The notes below the pieces were generated by a model, which had not been told where the DNA came from, did no database searches, and worked only from the letters and a program-made list of their open reading frames with translations. From Rheinheimera sp. (GTDB taxonomy: Bacteria > Pseudomonadota > Gammaproteobacteria > Enterobacterales > Alteromonadaceae), in NCBI GenBank assembly GCA_008015325.1, contig SSFI01000057.1, positions 55,633-119,632 on the forward strand: a DNA stretch of 64,000 nt, written 5' to 3'. Below, in pieces: positions 37,248-45,646 of this stretch (the stretch's first letter is position 1; each line of letters opens with the position of its first letter). A program made the translations under genes and the position numbers.

Positions 37248-37682
37248 TTAATTCAGAGGTTTTTCCATACTGAAGGTTTGTGAGCTGTAGCGATACTTGC
37301 CATAAGAGGGACATTTTTTAAAACCTTTATGCAGATAAAAGTTCAGCGCTTTACTGTTGATGATACGGGCAGTGGCCAGCACCGAGCTGAAACCCTGACT
37401 ACGCGCTTTTTGTTCCAGATAGTGTAACACGGCCGAACCAACACCCGGCGCACTGGAATACATCCGTTTGATTTCGGCGCGGTTGTCGTCTTCGCGCCGC
37501 AACAAACCACAACCAACCGCATGACCGTCATGCCAGGCCACTACAGCCAGCAGCAACCCGGCGTCCTCAAAGCTGAGTTTTTCCGGTTCTTCGTCCTGCG
37601 AATGGCCTAACGCATCAGCCAGTTTGGCAAACAATGCCAACAGTGCCGGATCAGTCAGTTCAACTTCGGTCATGCTATACAT
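37248..37682 (-). CDS. GNAT family N-acetyltransferase
   Basis: A 144-residue GNAT protein. The CoA-binding region is IKRMYSSAPGVGSAVLHYLEQKARSQGF (motif A, degenerate Q/RxxGxG/A) and the C-terminal NFYLHKGFKKC is the usual beta-bulge segment. Substrate is unknown. The ATG at 37682 is preceded by GGAG at 6 bp. It lies 12 bp after the binding-protein gene and just before the EAL-protein gene, so all three may be one transcript. Confidence 0.85.
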   Translation of the reverse strand: MYSMTEVELTDPALLALFAKLADALGHSQDEEPEKLSFEDAGLLLAVVAWHDGHAVGCGLLRREDDNRAEIKRMYSSAPGVGSAVLHYLEQKARSQGFSSVLATARIINSKALNFYLHKGFKKCPSYGKYRYSSQTFSMEKPLN

Positions 37683-37694
37683 ACAAAGCTCCGC

Positions 37695-38411
37695 TTATTG
37701 CGCTCCGGGCGTCTCGACCGGTGCCATGATTTGTTGTAATTGCGTGGTCAGCGGCCCAACCAGCGCCTGATGCTTCTGATGAATGTAGTGATACATCGGC
37801 AATAGTTCCAGTGCCGGCAACACCGCCCGCAGCTGCTGCCCGGGTAACTGCCGCAGCACATATTCTGCTTCGGCTTTTGGTAAAACCGCCACATCGGCAC
37901 GGCCTTTTGCCACGTATTGCAGCGCCTGCTCCAGGCTCAAGGCTGCGGTCAGCGCTTTGACCTGATGCTGCTTTAAGCGCGCTTCGACGGACAACATACC
38001 AGCCGTGTAAGTTACCCGTAGCGGCTGCAAATCCGCCCATTGCGCTGGCTTCAGCTGCGGATCACGGACAAATGCCGTTAACTCCAGCTGATAGAGCTGA
38101 ACCGGAATACGAATGAGCTGTGGGATCACTTGCTGCAAACTTGCGGCAGCCGCCAGATTGCCATCCAGCAACAAGCCGCGGGCCGCTTCGAGGCGCAATC
38201 TTTCCAGCGGCATGGTCTCCAGCTGCATCTGCAATCCAATGTTCTGATAGGCCTGTTGTACTTTTAACACCAGCGGATGCTGCGGCGACACCTGCGTCAA
38301 GGTGCCAATATGCATCACCGTTTCTGCCGCTGTCGCTATAGCAGAACTCAGACTAAAACAGCCCAGCAGAGCACCGAACCTGAGACATTGCAGCCATTTC
38401 TTCCGTTTCAC
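37695..38411 (-). CDS. periplasmic solute-binding-like protein (orphan)
   Basis: A 238-residue protein with a signal peptide ending near ATAA and a body resembling family 3 extracellular solute-binding proteins (PLVLKVQQAYQNIGLQMQLETMPLERLRLEAARG, then LSLEQALQYVAKGRADVAVLPK). No permease or ATPase genes are adjacent, so like many orphan binding proteins in this group it may signal rather than transport, perhaps with the neighbouring EAL receptor. That link is inference from gene order only. Confidence 0.72.
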   Translation of the reverse strand: MKRKKWLQCLRFGALLGCFSLSSAIATAAETVMHIGTLTQVSPQHPLVLKVQQAYQNIGLQMQLETMPLERLRLEAARGLLLDGNLAAAASLQQVIPQLIRIPVQLYQLELTAFVRDPQLKPAQWADLQPLRVTYTAGMLSVEARLKQHQVKALTAALSLEQALQYVAKGRADVAVLPKAEAEYVLRQLPGQQLRAVLPALELLPMYHYIHQKHQALVGPLTTQLQQIMAPVETPGAQ

Positions 38412-38550
38412 CCTGTGTTTATCTCCATTCGGCGCAGTTTGCCTGCCATTGGCTGCAAAAAATTCGTGATATTGTCACAGTGTTTGGCATACTCGAACCA
38501 ACGTTCCCAGTGATAACCATAGTCAAACTTCTGTGCCAGAGGACTCCACG

Positions 38551-40746
38551 ATGAAAAAAACTCTTGTTGCGACCACAGTCGCCACTGTATTGGCCTTAGG
38601 TGCCTGTACTGACAATAAACCGGCAGCGCCTGAGCAACAAGCTGCAGCGCCGGCTGAAGCTGCAGCAGCCAAGACTGAAGCAGCGCCAGCCACCGTCACT
38701 GCCGAAAATCCGTTACTGAAGCGCAGCTCACTGCAATATCAGGCGCCGGAATTCGACAAAATCAAAACTGATCATTTCCTGCCTGCCATGCTGCAAGGCA
38801 TCGAAGAACATGCCAAAGAAATCGAAGCTATCGCCAATAACACTGAACCTGCAACTTTTGAAAATACCATTGTGGCGATGGAAAAAACCGGCGATTTACT
38901 CGGCCGTTCCAGCGGGATTTTCTTCAACCTGTCAGGCTCGAACAGCAATGCTGAGATCCTGAAAATTCAGGCCGAAATTTCACCAAAACTGGCGGCGCAC
39001 AGCGACAACATTAACCTGAACCCAACGCTGTTCGCCCGCGTCAAAGCTGTGTACGACAACCGCGCCAGCCTGAACCTAGACCCGGAATCGCTGCGTCTGA
39101 CCGAAGTGACTTATGAGCGCTTTGTCCGCGCCGGTGCCCTGCTGAACGACGAGCAGAAAACCCAAATCCGTGCCCTGAACGAAGAAAGCTCGAAGCTGAC
39201 GACTAAATTCAGCCAGAACCTGCTGCAAATCACCAAAGACATCGCGATTTTTGTTGATGACAAAGCCAAGCTGGCTGGTTTATCTGAAGCCGAAATCGCT
39301 GCCGCAGCTGAAGGCGCCAAAGCTAAAGGCCAGGACGGCAAGTATGTGATTGAAATCACCAACACCACCCGTCAGCCGGCGTTAGCCCAGCTGGAAAACC
39401 GCGAACTGCGCCAGCAAATCTGGGAAGCGTCCGCTTACCGTGGCACCAAAGGCGAAACTGATAACCGGCCGCTGGTTGCGCGTTTAGCACAAATCCGCGC
39501 CGAGCGCGCCAAATTACTCGGCTTTGACACCCACGCGCATTTCTCGCTGGACCAAAGCATGGCGAAAAATCCAAAAGCGGTTTTAGACATGCTGGGCAGC
39601 ATGGCGCCGACTGTGGTGGAAAACACCAAAAAAGAAGCGGCTGCTATTCAGGACATGATCAAACAGACCGGTGGCAATTTCGAACTGCAGCCATGGGACT
39701 GGGAGTTCTACGCCGAGAAAGTGCGTAAAGCCAAATACGATTTAGACGAAAACGAAGTGAAACCATACTTCGAATTCAACCGCGTGTTACACGACGGCGT
39801 GTTCTACACCATGAACAAACTGTTTGGTATCAGCTTCAAAAAACGGCCAGATCTGCCAGTTTATCACCCGGACGTCGAAGCGTACGAAGTGTTTGATGCC
39901 GATGGCAGCAGTATCGCGATTTTCTACGCCGATTACTTTGCCCGCGAAGGTAAACGCGGCGGCGCCTGGATGAGCTCTTTTGTCGAGCAAAGCGAATTGC
40001 TGAACGACAAGCCAGTGGTTGTTAACGTGATGAACATTCCAAAAGGCCCGGCCGGCGAACCAACACTGGTCAGCTATGACAACGTCACCACTATTTTCCA
40101 CGAACTGGGCCACGGCTTACACGGTATTTTCTCCAAAGTGAAATACCCGACTTTAGCCGGTACTTCAGTGTCGCGTGACTTCGTTGAATTCCCGTCCACC
40201 TTCCAGGAAGACTGGGCTGCGCACCCGGACGTGATTGGCAACTACGCCAAACACTATAAAACCGGCGAGCCAATCCCGGCCGAACTGCTGGCAAAAATCA
40301 TGAAATCGCGCAGCTTCAACCAGGGTTTCGACACGCTGGAATATATGGCCGCGGCGTTAGTGGACATGGAATGGCACTCTATTCCGGCCGGCACCAAAAT
40401 TGACGACGTGGAAAAATTTGAAGCCGACGCGCTGAAAAAACATGGCGTGGATTTAGCTGTAGTGCCACCACGCTACAAATCTACGTACTTCAGCCACTCA
40501 ATGGGCGGCGGTTACTCAGCCGGTTATTACGCTTATATGTGGTCGGAAATTCTGGCGGCAGACGCCTTTGCTTTTGTCCAGCAACAAGGTGGTCTGAAGC
40601 TGGAAAACGGCGCCAACTTCCGCAAAAACATCCTGTCGGTCGGTAATACCAAAGACCCGATGGAAGCTTACAAAGCCTTCCGCGGCAAAGAGCCAACCAC
40701 AGATGGCTTGCTGATCCGCCGTGGTCTGAAAGCACCGGTGAACTAA
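38551..40746 (+). CDS. exported M3 family peptidase, lipoprotein form (dipeptidyl carboxypeptidase-like)
   Basis: A 731-residue zinc peptidase with a lipoprotein signal (lipobox LGAC near residue 18), an Ala/Glu-rich linker, the HELGH motif at 517-521 and a conserved MGGGYSAGYYAYMWSEILAADAF region. It resembles Dcp-type carboxypeptidases that release C-terminal dipeptides, here tethered in the envelope. The ATG at 38551 has AGGA ahead of it and starts the signal; an upstream in-frame start adds only PEDST. It is divergent from the binding-protein gene and ends in its own terminator. Confidence 0.92.
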   Translation: MKKTLVATTVATVLALGACTDNKPAAPEQQAAAPAEAAAAKTEAAPATVTAENPLLKRSSLQYQAPEFDKIKTDHFLPAMLQGIEEHAKEIEAIANNTEPATFENTIVAMEKTGDLLGRSSGIFFNLSGSNSNAEILKIQAEISPKLAAHSDNINLNPTLFARVKAVYDNRASLNLDPESLRLTEVTYERFVRAGALLNDEQKTQIRALNEESSKLTTKFSQNLLQITKDIAIFVDDKAKLAGLSEAEIAAAAEGAKAKGQDGKYVIEITNTTRQPALAQLENRELRQQIWEASAYRGTKGETDNRPLVARLAQIRAERAKLLGFDTHAHFSLDQSMAKNPKAVLDMLGSMAPTVVENTKKEAAAIQDMIKQTGGNFELQPWDWEFYAEKVRKAKYDLDENEVKPYFEFNRVLHDGVFYTMNKLFGISFKKRPDLPVYHPDVEAYEVFDADGSSIAIFYADYFAREGKRGGAWMSSFVEQSELLNDKPVVVNVMNIPKGPAGEPTLVSYDNVTTIFHELGHGLHGIFSKVKYPTLAGTSVSRDFVEFPSTFQEDWAAHPDVIGNYAKHYKTGEPIPAELLAKIMKSRSFNQGFDTLEYMAAALVDMEWHSIPAGTKIDDVEKFEADALKKHGVDLAVVPPRYKSTYFSHSMGGGYSAGYYAYMWSEILAADAFAFVQQQGGLKLENGANFRKNILSVGNTKDPMEAYKAFRGKEPTTDGLLIRRGLKAPVN

Positions 40747-40800
40747 GTTCGCGTGCGCTGGGCAGCCTCTCGCTGCAGCAGCAACAAGCACTGAAGAATC

Positions 40801-40823
40801 AGGGGACTGCGGTCCCCTTTTTA
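40801..40823 (+). terminator. terminator of the exported M3 peptidase gene
   Basis: AGGGGAC, a TGCG loop, GTCCCCT and a T-run, 54 bp after the stop codon. Confidence 0.88.
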
Positions 40824-41333
40824 TTGCCCGCACGAAAAGCGATTGGCTTGATCTGCCGCAAACCACTTCGCCCACACCTGGCCTAGGCTTAGCGCGAACA
40901 TTGACTGATGCCGGGTGGATGTCACAGGCGTCAGACCTTCGTTTTCCTGTGAGTCAATTCGCCCGGTCTCTGTCCCGGGCTTTTTTTGCCGGACATACTC
41001 AATCAGCGTGCCAGTGCAGCATCCGATTGACCCCGAACTGCTGCATGTACACAGATTTGATCAGGTGACTGCAGCTCAACCACAAAATAACCACCGCCGG
41101 CAGAGAGTTGTGGTAGCGGAAGTTGCGCTGTGCCGAAACATTACCATGCTTGCGGGCCAGCTATTTCGGGCATCGAATAACCTTAGGGCTGCTGAGCACG
41201 GACCAAGACCACATCGCCAACTGGCGCTTCGCCTGCTTTCCACTAGGCTTGGATCCAGCAAAACAGGCTTGCAGCAACGTCATCTGCTGCCTGCCAATGT
41301 CTGGCTGTTTAGCTGAATCACCGGAGCCCTGCC
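40824..41333. other. 510-bp interval without a supported gene; contains a second terminator
   Basis: No reading frame here has a credible start, ribosome site or family signature on either strand; the longest (40915-41316, +) is low-complexity Arg/His-rich and looks like a chance frame. A second terminator-like hairpin lies at 40961-40987. A minus-strand stretch (41000-41330) has protein-like composition but is broken by stops, so it may be decayed sequence. Confidence 0.5.
40961..40987 (+). terminator. orphan rho-independent terminator
   Basis: GCCCGG, an 8-nt loop, CCGGGC and seven T residues, about 140 bp past the peptidase terminator. No gene ends here, so it could close a short untranslated RNA starting between 40824 and 40920 or act as a back-up terminator. 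Confidence 0.7.
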
Positions 41334-42200
41334 ATGAACCAAAGTGCCTCAATTAATATTCAATCTGGCCAGCTGAATCTGCGTCAGACCCCGGACAGCC
41401 AGAGTGTTATTGTGGCCCGGCTCAGTAAAAACCGGCCGGTGCAGGTGCTGGCCGAAGCCGGCGACTGGTACCGGGTGCGTGCCGGCAATCAGGAAGGTTA
41501 TGCCGCCAAAGCCTTTATCGCCTTGTCGTCGCCGTTGCCACCAGTTAGCCCAGCGCCATTGGCCAGTGCCGCAGCGCAAACCTCAGGCACTGATGATTTT
41601 CAGGTCGCAGCAGGCCAGCTGACTTTTGATGCCGAAGGCATGGAACAGCGCGGCCGTTATTTCAGCCGACATCCGCATGTGCCGACCGACAGCTCCGGCG
41701 TCACGCTGGGTCGCGGCTACGATATGCGCGATAAAACACCGGCGATGATCCATACCGATTTATTGGCCTGTGGCCTCAGCACCGCCGCTGCTGCGCAGTT
41801 TGCCAAAGCTGCCGGTTTAAGCGGTGCTGCCGGCAAAGCATTTATCGTACAGAACAACCTGAGCAACTTTGAAATCAGTCCCGGCCAGCAAAAACTGTTG
41901 TTTGCGCTGACCTATCAACAGATGGTCAGTGACGTGCTGCGCATCTGTCAGAAACCCGATTTGGTCAAACGTTATGGCACAACTGATTGGGCAGCACTGC
42001 CGGCCAAAGTGCAGGATTTGGTGGTCGATTTACGTTATCGCGGTGACTACACGCCATCGAGCCGCGAACGCCTGCAGCCGTTGCGGGTCGCCAACAACAG
42101 TACCGCCATACGCCAGTTGATGGCAGATGAAACCTATTGGTGCGGCCCGGAAAAAGTGCCGCAGGACAGATTCCGCCGCCGCCGCGACTATTTGGCATAG
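41334..42200 (+). CDS. SH3 domain plus pesticin-type lysozyme domain protein
   Basis: A 288-residue protein. Residues 5-65 form a bacterial SH3 domain (LNLRQTPDSQSVIVARL, GDWYRVRAGNQEGYAAKAFI); a Pro/Ala-rich linker follows; residues about 95-285 resemble the pesticin C-terminal muramidase (FDAEGMEQRG, SSGVTLGRGYDMRDK). Candidate catalytic residues Glu101, Thr124 and Asp130 have the same spacing (23 and 6) as I recall for pesticin Glu178, Thr201 and Asp207. It should cleave the glycan backbone of peptidoglycan. There is no signal peptide or membrane segment, and GGAG precedes the ATG. Whether it is a toxin, a lysis enzyme or an effector cannot be told. Confidence 0.78.
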   Translation: MNQSASINIQSGQLNLRQTPDSQSVIVARLSKNRPVQVLAEAGDWYRVRAGNQEGYAAKAFIALSSPLPPVSPAPLASAAAQTSGTDDFQVAAGQLTFDAEGMEQRGRYFSRHPHVPTDSSGVTLGRGYDMRDKTPAMIHTDLLACGLSTAAAAQFAKAAGLSGAAGKAFIVQNNLSNFEISPGQQKLLFALTYQQMVSDVLRICQKPDLVKRYGTTDWAALPAKVQDLVVDLRYRGDYTPSSRERLQPLRVANNSTAIRQLMADETYWCGPEKVPQDRFRRRRDYLA

Positions 42201-42209
42201 CGCGGGCTT

Positions 42210-43133
42210 TTAATCTACTGCAAGTGCGCTGCTAAGCTGCCGGTGTATGGTTTTGTGATGGTCGCTGAGAATCGCGAAATTGACCTGCTGCAAATAACTG
42301 CTTGCTTTGGCCGGGGCCTGCAGTGCCAGATAAAGCTCGCTCAGGCGCAGCCGGTGAATCGACAGCTGTAAATCGTCGATGCCGGGCCGCATATAAGGCA
42401 ATGATTTTTCGTAATAATCTACCGCCAACCCCAACTGTCCAAGCAGCTGATAAGTACGCGCCAGATTACCGTGCGCAACAATAATGTCGTGATTCCGGCC
42501 TGTCTGCAGGATCGCATCCAGTGCCAGTTTGCGGTAATAAGCGGCATCATCGAGCTGCTGCAAAGCATGACGAACCAAGGCTTTATTACTATTCAGTTCA
42601 AAAATAAACAGCGGATCGCGGCTTTTGGCAAAACGCTGCTCGGCCTGCAATAACAACTGCCAGGCTTTGTCATATTGCCCGGCGACGGCGTGCAGATTGG
42701 CCAGTTCCAGCACCCGAATCGGGTCGGCAAACGCCTGATAAATCGCCTCAAGTTGCCGGCTTGCCAGTTCAGTGTAATAAGCTGCCTGCGCCTCGTCGCC
42801 ACGGGCAATCAGCGTTTTTGCCTGATAAAAATACAGCTGAGTACGAAAGGCCACGGGCGCATCAGCGATTTTCAGCAACTGATTGCTTTCATCATGCAAC
42901 TGGCGGAACTGATGATTGACGTACAAATAATCCAGCCGGTACGACTGCAGCTTAAACCACAACAAAGTATGCAGCGGTGTCTGCGCCAGCGCCTGCTGCA
43001 ACAACTCGACACAGGGTGTGGCCGGTTGCTGCAGGCAAAACTCTTCGTGATCACTCAGGTGCTCAGCGGCTTGTGCGTTTAGCAGCAAACCGCCGCACAA
43101 CAGCGCGATCTGGATATGGTTTGGTTTCATCAA
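42210..43133 (-). CDS. exported TPR-repeat protein
   Basis: A 307-residue protein with a short signal peptide (IQIALLCGGLLLNAQA, then AEHLS) and a fully helical body with TPR-like repeats, for example HAVAGQYDKAWQLLLQAEQ and NLARTYQLLGQLGLAVDYYEKSLPY. TPR proteins mediate protein contacts; many of this style are N-terminal halves of GGDEF proteins or kinases, but no catalytic domain follows here. It converges on the lysozyme gene with 9 bp between stop codons. Either of two adjacent ATG codons may be the start. Confidence 0.7.
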   Translation of the reverse strand: MMKPNHIQIALLCGGLLLNAQAAEHLSDHEEFCLQQPATPCVELLQQALAQTPLHTLLWFKLQSYRLDYLYVNHQFRQLHDESNQLLKIADAPVAFRTQLYFYQAKTLIARGDEAQAAYYTELASRQLEAIYQAFADPIRVLELANLHAVAGQYDKAWQLLLQAEQRFAKSRDPLFIFELNSNKALVRHALQQLDDAAYYRKLALDAILQTGRNHDIIVAHGNLARTYQLLGQLGLAVDYYEKSLPYMRPGIDDLQLSIHRLRLSELYLALQAPAKASSYLQQVNFAILSDHHKTIHRQLSSALAVD

Positions 43134-43162
43134 TCTGGTTGTACCTCAGCCGACTATCAGCG

Positions 43163-43312
43163 TCAATCAGCGTCGCACGGCACCGGTGCCTTAGTGGCCG
43201 CCAGCTGCTGTTGCAGGCGTTGAAAGCGTGGCTGGCAAGTCGTTTCAACCAGCAGCGGGTCGGCAGAGGCCTGCAATAATTGCGTCAGATCTGCGGCAGC
43301 CAGCACTGCTTC
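43163..43312 (-). pseudogene. possible 3' remnant of a gene upstream of the TPR gene
   Basis: Read leftward, one frame gives about 50 residues of gene-like composition (AVLAAADLTQLLQASADPL, then ETTCQPRFQRLQQQLAATK) ending in a proper stop 29 bp before the TPR start. It has no ribosome site or plausible ATG, and on its 5' side the sequence turns abruptly AT-rich. That pattern suits the tail of a gene whose front has been lost. The family is not recognisable. Confidence 0.4.
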
Positions 43313-43520
43313 ATACGGAAAAATGCATCAATTAAGTTGCTGGTGTTTTACCTGCTGGCAGTACTTTGGTCAATCACTGTGATGGCCAAAGCACTTTTCG
43401 CCGCAAAAGAAAGAAAACAAAACTTGTCATTATTTATTTTTTGTCAATCTTTCATTATGGTACTGTATAAACTTTGCCTGCAGCAGCCGGTCTGCAGTAC
43501 CATTCCCAACAAGGACTTCT
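43313..43520. promoter_or_regulatory. AT-rich leader of the 43521 gene with a candidate promoter
   Basis: An AT-rich stretch distinct from its surroundings. TTGTCA at 43441 and TATAAA at 43466 could be -35 and -10 boxes with a long 19-bp spacer, about 50 bp before the GTG start. I see no other feature in it. Confidence 0.35.
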
Positions 43521-44159
43521 GTGGAAAAAATTTTATTTCGTGTGCTCGGCGGCCTGCTGTTGCTCAGTGCCTGTAGCTTTATTTATCTGCAGGTGAATGA
43601 AGAAAAGCCGGCAATACCAGTAGCGTTGGCGGCCGGTAATCCTTCACAGCAACCCCGCACTGCAGCTGAAGCGCAAACTAAGGTGCCGCAGCCGACAACG
43701 CCGAATTCTAAGGTCGGCGACAGTGTTTCGGAAGGATTCGTAAGCACCAAAACAGTGCCGCAGCCGGCCGATTTTGTCCAGTTTGACGGCGAGGAGCTGG
43801 TGCTAAAACTCAATGGCATGAAACAGCTGAATGACGCAGGCCGTATTGACAGTTTTGCCAAGGCCTTGCGGGCAGAAGCGCGCAGTGATGCATCCCTTGC
43901 CGCTGAACGGCAACTGACCGAATTACTGCAAACCAAGGTACAAACTTTCCGCCAGTCAGCGCTCAGCCGGATTGATTGCGGCGAGTATTTTTGTCTGGTG
44001 GTAGCACCGGTGCAGCAACAAGACGAGTTGTTCAACGAGTTTCTGCAACACAGTAAACCGCTACACTTTGGCTCCGGCAGTTTTTACAACTTTCAAAGCA
44101 ACGGCGAGCTTTATAACAGCCTGATCCTGAGTCTGAAAGCCAATACCTCAATACAATAA
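43521..44159 (+). CDS. small anchored protein of unknown function
   Basis: A 212-residue protein starting at GTG, with AAGGA 6 bp ahead. The N-terminus is hydrophobic (ILFRVLGGLLLLSACSFIYL); SAC could be a lipobox or the segment could be an uncleaved anchor. A Pro/Ala/Thr-rich linker (residues 30-80) leads to a mainly helical domain with a CGEYFC pair that may form a disulfide. I do not recognise the family. It stands alone between the TPR gene (divergent) and the ars cluster (convergent). Confidence 0.65.
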   Translation: MEKILFRVLGGLLLLSACSFIYLQVNEEKPAIPVALAAGNPSQQPRTAAEAQTKVPQPTTPNSKVGDSVSEGFVSTKTVPQPADFVQFDGEELVLKLNGMKQLNDAGRIDSFAKALRAEARSDASLAAERQLTELLQTKVQTFRQSALSRIDCGEYFCLVVAPVQQQDELFNEFLQHSKPLHFGSGSFYNFQSNGELYNSLILSLKANTSIQ

Positions 44160-44315
44160 GCGACGCTCTCAACCTGACTCTGGCGTAGCCTGCACGCAGC
44201 GAGCGGTCAGGTGACAGCGGACAGTGCTGAAATCATGTCAACCAGTATGCTCATATTTTTTGAGGCATTAATCTGGAAACAGATCAAATCGTCAGCGATA
44301 GACAAAGAGCTATTC

Positions 44316-45527
44316 TCAGGCGTGTTCATTCTTCAATGTGATGCTGATAAATACCGTCAGCAGTAAAAATGCACTCGATACCCACAGGCATGCTTCAAGG
44401 CCATAAGCTTGATAAACCCAGCCTGACAGCACGGTGCCGATAAGCCTGCCCATCGCATTTGCCATGTAATAAAAACCGACATCCAGTGCGACTCCGTCTC
44501 GGCCGGCGAGACTGACTATCAGATAACTGTGCAGAGATGAATTGACTGCAAACACAGCACCGAACACCATCAGGCCAGCAATCAGCACCCACAACGGTGC
44601 TGAACTGTATTGCATCCCTGTACTTATCAGCAGCGGTATCAGACAAAGTGGGACAGCCCAGCCAACAGCAGCCGATGCACCTGGAACCTTGCCTGACTTC
44701 TTACCGGAGATCATTGGAGCGAATGCCTGCACCGCACCATAACCAATGACCCAAAGCGCTAAAAAGCTGCCAATTTGGGTTTGCGACCATGCAAATTCCG
44801 TTGCCAGATAAAGCGGCAATGCGATAACAAACCAGACATCACGGGCACCAAATAAAAACAGCCGGGCGGCTGAAAGCTTATTAATGGCCGCGCTTTTGGA
44901 AAACAAATCTTTGAATTTTGGTTTGAACTTACTTTTACCCAGATCCTTTTTCAGCAGAAACAAACTCAGCAGCCAAATCGCGGCAAGGACAGCAGCCATA
45001 CTTGCCACTGCGCCTTGAAACCCCAATTGAGCCAGAAGCAAACCCCCTAAAAAGAAACCAACGCCTTTGAGGGCATTTTTCGAGCCGGTCAGAATCGCAA
45101 CCCACTTGTACAAAGCACCTTGTGCATCTTCAGGCAACAATAGTTTGAGCGAGCTTTTGGCGCTCATTTTGTTTAAATCTTTGGCGATGCCCGACATGGC
45201 CTGCGCCGCCATTACCCAAACCACAGTCAGCATCGAGACTGGCACCAACAGCATTGAAAGCGCCAGTACTTGCAGCAACAAACCGATATTCATCGTTTTA
45301 TTCAGGCCAATCCTCGCGCCGAGCCAACCACCAACCAAATTGGTGATGACGCCGAACAACTCATAAAACAAAAACAATGACGCAATCGCCAGTGGACTGT
45401 AACCGAGACTGTAAAAGTGCAGCACCACGAGCATACGCAGGGCACCGTCGGTCAGGGTAAAAGCCCAGTAATTGCCGGTCACGACCAGATATTGGCGCAG
45501 GCCACTGTTATTGCACGTCTCTGACAT
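44316..45527 (-). CDS. arsJ: organoarsenical efflux MFS transporter ArsJ
   Basis: A 403-residue major facilitator protein with about twelve membrane helices. It opens with LRQYLVVTGNYWAFTLTDGALRMLVVLHF, the ArsJ N-terminus. ArsJ exports 1-arseno-3-phosphoglycerate, made when GAPDH uses arsenate in place of phosphate; the product breaks down outside the cell. The gene follows the GAPDH gene by 119 bp on the same strand, under ArsR, which is the diagnostic arrangement. Confidence 0.93.
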   Translation of the reverse strand: MSETCNNSGLRQYLVVTGNYWAFTLTDGALRMLVVLHFYSLGYSPLAIASLFLFYELFGVITNLVGGWLGARIGLNKTMNIGLLLQVLALSMLLVPVSMLTVVWVMAAQAMSGIAKDLNKMSAKSSLKLLLPEDAQGALYKWVAILTGSKNALKGVGFFLGGLLLAQLGFQGAVASMAAVLAAIWLLSLFLLKKDLGKSKFKPKFKDLFSKSAAINKLSAARLFLFGARDVWFVIALPLYLATEFAWSQTQIGSFLALWVIGYGAVQAFAPMISGKKSGKVPGASAAVGWAVPLCLIPLLISTGMQYSSAPLWVLIAGLMVFGAVFAVNSSLHSYLIVSLAGRDGVALDVGFYYMANAMGRLIGTVLSGWVYQAYGLEACLWVSSAFLLLTVFISITLKNEHA

Positions 45528-45646
45528 GGCTTTTATATCCGTATTTTTGTTTTAACAAACGGTCGCAGTGATATCTCATAGTTCAGACCTGACAGGTCAC
45601 TGCGGCCGCTGTTGGCGTCTAAAGCGAAATGTTGCAGGGTGAGTGA

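Noticed and set aside
38455..38490. CRP-like dyad (GTGA and TCAC arms) in the divergent promoter before the M3 peptidase
   Set aside because: The spacer between GTGA and TCAC is 5 bp rather than 6, so it does not fit the CRP geometry.
40915..41316. 133-codon frame on the plus strand in the gap after the M3 peptidase
   Set aside because: It starts with no ribosome site, crosses a strong terminator at 40961, and its composition (Arg, His, Leu scatter) shows no family signature.
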